Source: Warburgia ugandensis
Lineage: Eukaryota; Streptophyta; Magnoliopsida; Canellales; Canellaceae
Reading direction: 5' to 3'
Assembly: GCA_035236585.1 (NCBI GenBank)
Contig: CP141128.1
Span: 26,875,618-26,939,617 of the forward strand
Length of the DNA stretch: 64,000 bases
Shown: piece after piece, positions 60,301 through 64,000 of the stretch
Position numbering within the stretch: position 1 is the stretch's first letter
Layout of the letters: every line of letters begins with the position of its first letter
Made by a program: the position numbers and the translations under genes
The notes under the pieces: generated by a model
Told to the model about the DNA's origin: nothing
The model's database searches: none
What the model saw: only the letters and a program-made list of their open reading frames with translations

Positions 60301-63300
60301 ATGAATAATAGATTAACACATTCGCGTGGTGTATGTCACCCTAGGTTAGAGCTAGGTAGGAATGAAAAATAAAACATATACACCAAGTAATTGCATACAA
60401 AATATAATGATGAAGTGAGAGAAAGGTGCAGGGAGCTACCAATGCTCCCACATGTGAATCCATAGGTGGTTAGATGTTTACAAGTGGTAGCCACTACGCC
60501 ACCTCGCCCACCACCACATGGCTAGAAATAGAATCTTGGATAAGTTAAAACAAGGGGTGATGAAGAAACATAATGATGAGTGTGGGAGGAGGGAGCTGGA
60601 TGAGAGATTCCTCCACTATAAAACAACTTAGAATCTAGTGAAGAAGTAGAAACATCTTCATGGGCTACAAAGGAATCTCTACATAGGTTAAATGACAAAG
60701 GAAGATCAAGGAAAGGAAATCTAGAAACTAAAGACAAAACTAGGAATCTCATGGTGATGGCCTAGGGAAGTCCATTGTGGGATAGGGAAGCTACCTTGCA
60801 TAGCCTAGCCCCAACAGGTGGAGGGCCAAATTCCTTGCAAGGAGAAACCTAGCCACTCCCCCAAGTGATACATGTAACTCCATTACATAGAGGAACAAAG
60901 TGGCAAAGTTGAGAGAGTTCTCTCCAAGGAGAACATTCCATGACCCTAGCCCTAGAGAGAACTCCAAATTCCACTAAGTGAGAAACCAAAAAGGAGAGGA
61001 GAGGCAAGGGGAAGAAGGAGGAACCAAGGAATGAAGAAGAATAAGCCAAGGAGAAAGAAGAAGGGAGAGAAAGGAAGTAAGTGGTGGAGCAAGGCTTGGG
61101 GAGAAGGAAAGCTTCTAAGAAAGAAGCCCAAAACATTGGAGAAGAACCACTTTAAGTGAGCTAAATCTTTTTCCATCTAGGAAAGCCTATCCACTCAAGG
61201 AATGCACACTTGATTAAGCTTAAAAATCATGTTTCATCACGAAACACTACTAAAAGTTTGATGTATGTTTGAAATCCATGCTTTATGCTAATATTTTACC
61301 ATGCATTCTTTCATCCATTTTGAACTAAAATCTTCCTGTATCATGTATGCTCCAATCATGTTTCTATTCATGCCTTTATGCCATGATGATTTGGGTGAAA
61401 TCAAGGGGAAATATGGTATATGCATGCTTAAATTCATGGCCATATGCAAATGGGAAAATGGTGCCTCTTTTAGGGCTTGATATGTTGAATGTACTATGCT
61501 TGTTATTCATTTTACAAAGCCTTGGGAATGATTTCATGAATGTTTCATCCTCTACCATGTAGCCATCTTTGATCATGTTTTAAATGTTTGATATGCCATG
61601 GAATATAAAAGCTAGCAAAGGCATATTTCCACTATGGAAATGGCTCCATTTAGCTTACAAAGCATGCATACTGCTAGAGGCCTTTGTTTTGCATGATTTG
61701 TTCTTGGGTCAGTAGAATGATATTTCATGAGAATATCAGTAAGTTTTTATGGTGAGAAATTGGATTGAATAGCCCTAGAAAATGGTGCATAAACTTGGTA
61801 TCTTCCTAGGCCCAATTTTGGGCCTAGAAATGCACCAAATATGTGGTCATAGTTGGCAGATCAAATTAACTATAAAATTTGGAATTTCTATAAAAGAACT
61901 ATCATTATCAAGTTGATCTATGATCCTATGGTTTGGATGATTAAAATAGTAAAGAATTGATATGTTTTGAGCCCACTCTTGTTGAATCATTTTCTGCATT
62001 GTATGCAAAAAATGATGCCAGTAAGCTCACTATTTTGGGAAATAATTAAAGGTGATTAACACTTGGTAACATCATTCATTTATATTAATAATTATAAGTC
62101 CCATAATTAAGGAATTAAGATTCCCAAGTTAAAACCCCTTAAATGATGAGTTTTGTGAGGTGAAACCTAGGGAAGCTCCTAAGAACTTATGGGTAACTAT
62201 AGGCACCTAAATGAATGGACCATTTGAATGACACTTGGGGATTATATATTACTTATAATACTATCATGAGGCAGTGACTTGGAAAATAATGAGATGATGG
62301 ACCCTCATGCTTTGCCTAGGGCATCAAGTAAAAAATGCACATAAAAAGTTCCATGGAAGTGAGCTAGAAACCCATCAAATATGGAATCAATGTAGCTCAC
62401 TGCCATGGTACCTTTGGAGCATGAGTTTTCATGGAAAATTTGTAATTCAACATATGCCAATATCAATAAGAATAATGATGAGATTAAGTCTTGATAATGT
62501 ATAAATTTCACACCTAAATCGGGTGGAAATGGACCTTGGACCCTAGGCAACATGTGGATTTTAAGGACTTTTGATAATTGGACCAGACCTTAGAAAAGTG
62601 ACTATAGAACATTTTTGAAGGTTTAAAATGAATTAATATGATTAAGGACATGCCCCCCAGAGAAAGTGAATTAAAATGCCCAGCATGGCACTTAGAACTA
62701 AGGAAATATCATTTGATAAGGAAATGTCACTTAAACAAGTGACCATGCCCGCTTAAAATTTTGAACGGCCATGTTAATGACATAATGAGGTTAGTGAGAT
62801 CATAAATGACCACACACATGCCATGAGGGTGCTACTAGAAATAATGTGGGAAAACTATGGAATGTTACTTTGATGCCATGGTAAGGGCCCTAGAAAACCC
62901 TAAGTAGTAACATGTAAATTAACATGTTTATGCTGTTTGGATCTTATGTAAAAGGCCATGGGAATGCTATGATATTCCTAAATTAATGATATGCTCATGA
63001 TTTGCACATGTAAATTGAATGCTATGATGAGACCATGGTAATACTATGCAATAGTGATGCTATGGAATGCTTCTATTCATTCTATGTACATGCCACATGT
63101 TATGCGATTTGATTAGACATGTTATATTAATCCCTTATGAAGGAAATGAAATGACATGGTTAGTGACATTATATACATCATGTAGATGCTACTTGCAATG
63201 CAAAGTATGACCTATGGATGCCATTAGGTTCCACAGAAGAGAACAAGTATATCACATAGGAAAATGACACTAGACATTGTACATAAATGAAGGGAAATGC

Positions 63301-64000
63301 CATAAGATGATGTACATAGACTATGAATGTAACATGGATATCAATATGACATAAGCTATTGAAATGACATAATGAACTAATGTCATGAATATGTCATGGA
63401 AATTGACATGAAATAAGCCACGGAAATGCTATCTAAGAAACATATAACAATGAGATAAGCCATGGAATAATGTGATAATACTTAGGTTATACATTAGTGA
63501 CCAAGGTATTAAATATGAAACATCATGACAATGATTATGAAAGTGAAAATTCAATGAACATGGCTGGTTGACAATTATCATAGGACATGAACTTGATAGA
63601 TCAATCATGTGAAAACTCATTCAAAACTATACTTCCACTATAGTTTGACTATGTTATTTGAAGAATTCATGCCCTTGAAAAAAATTACATGGAAGAACAT
63701 GGAAAAGAAAAGCTATAAAAGGAAAATTCTTAGAAGAACATTGAAAATAAATGCATGGAAAAAGGACTAGTTGAAAAAGTCTTGAAATGGAATGCATAGA
63801 ATAAATATTGAAAAGAAATGCATTGAAAAACTTTGCAAGTATTTGCACTAAAATGCCATCGAAAAGGGAGCATCTAGAATGCCCCAGTTTTGAATAGAAA
63901 GAAATGTGAAAGACAATATTTTATTGACTTAATTTTGGCATGAGCATGAGAACCCTTTCTCTTAGTGATGGAGAGGACTTATAGGATGGATCTTATATGA
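60301..64000. other. No gene recognised
   Basis: AT-rich DNA. The part 62600-63900 is full of ATG, CATGG and AATGCTATG-like words, as in the mid-region of Tekay-like LTRs, so part of it may belong to the LTR that starts at 59525. Open frames such as 60849-61136 (minus) are low-complexity. Confidence 0.35.

Noticed and set aside
60440..60515. tRNA-like stretch (GGTAGCCACTACGCCACC)
   Set aside because: No cloverleaf with the conserved T-loop GTTCGAATC or A/B boxes could be drawn.

Overview
This is a TE-dense stretch of a flowering-plant nuclear genome. The evidence is a spliced plant gene with canonical GT-AG introns, Ty3/gypsy LTR retrotransposons of the Tekay/Del-like and Athila/Tat-like types, a plant LINE reverse transcriptase and a PIF/Harbinger transposase remnant. 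The species cannot be told from the sequence. No bacterial-type operon, CRISPR array, rRNA or convincing tRNA was seen.

Layout. 1-620: LINE reverse transcriptase fragment (minus). 1477-3330: first four coding exons (minus) of the only recognisable host gene, SFR2 (SENSITIVE TO FREEZING 2, a GH1-family galactolipid galactosyltransferase); the rest of the gene is not visible. 3331-6001: upstream DNA with no recognised gene. 6002-11890: badly decayed gypsy copies (LTR, gag, protease, several RT pieces). 11891-14300: unassigned DNA with a degenerate tandem duplication. 14310-14690: PIF/Harbinger transposase remnant. 15106-21123: minus-strand Athila/Tat-like element that lost pol. 21572-24084: two further LTR remnants in inverted orientation, followed by a purine-rich tract and a 116-bp (GA)n repeat. 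26150-40139: a full-length but broken Tekay-like element (element B) with about 3.2-kb LTRs, its integrase split by a solo LTR (33406-36329) with a perfect 5-bp target duplication. 41803-50673: the best preserved gypsy element (element D), with a 4.4-kb 5' LTR and long gag and pol frames, cut off at its 3' end. 50674-57900: plus-strand Athila/Tat-like LTR, primer binding site and leader, interrupted by a second solo LTR (53263-56202). 57960-59524: gypsy remnant with protease joined directly to integrase, then the start of its 3' LTR. 59560-64000: nothing recognised.

The elements give a relative order of events. The two solo LTRs belong to one family, are in the same orientation, and sit inside older elements. 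All gag-pol frames seen carry stops, frameshifts or lost catalytic residues, so nothing here looks autonomously active.

The most interesting observation is a short hairpin about 410-525 bp from the 3' end of five Tekay-like LTRs. Its arm sequences differ between families while base pairing is kept. No convincing new multi-gene system was found.
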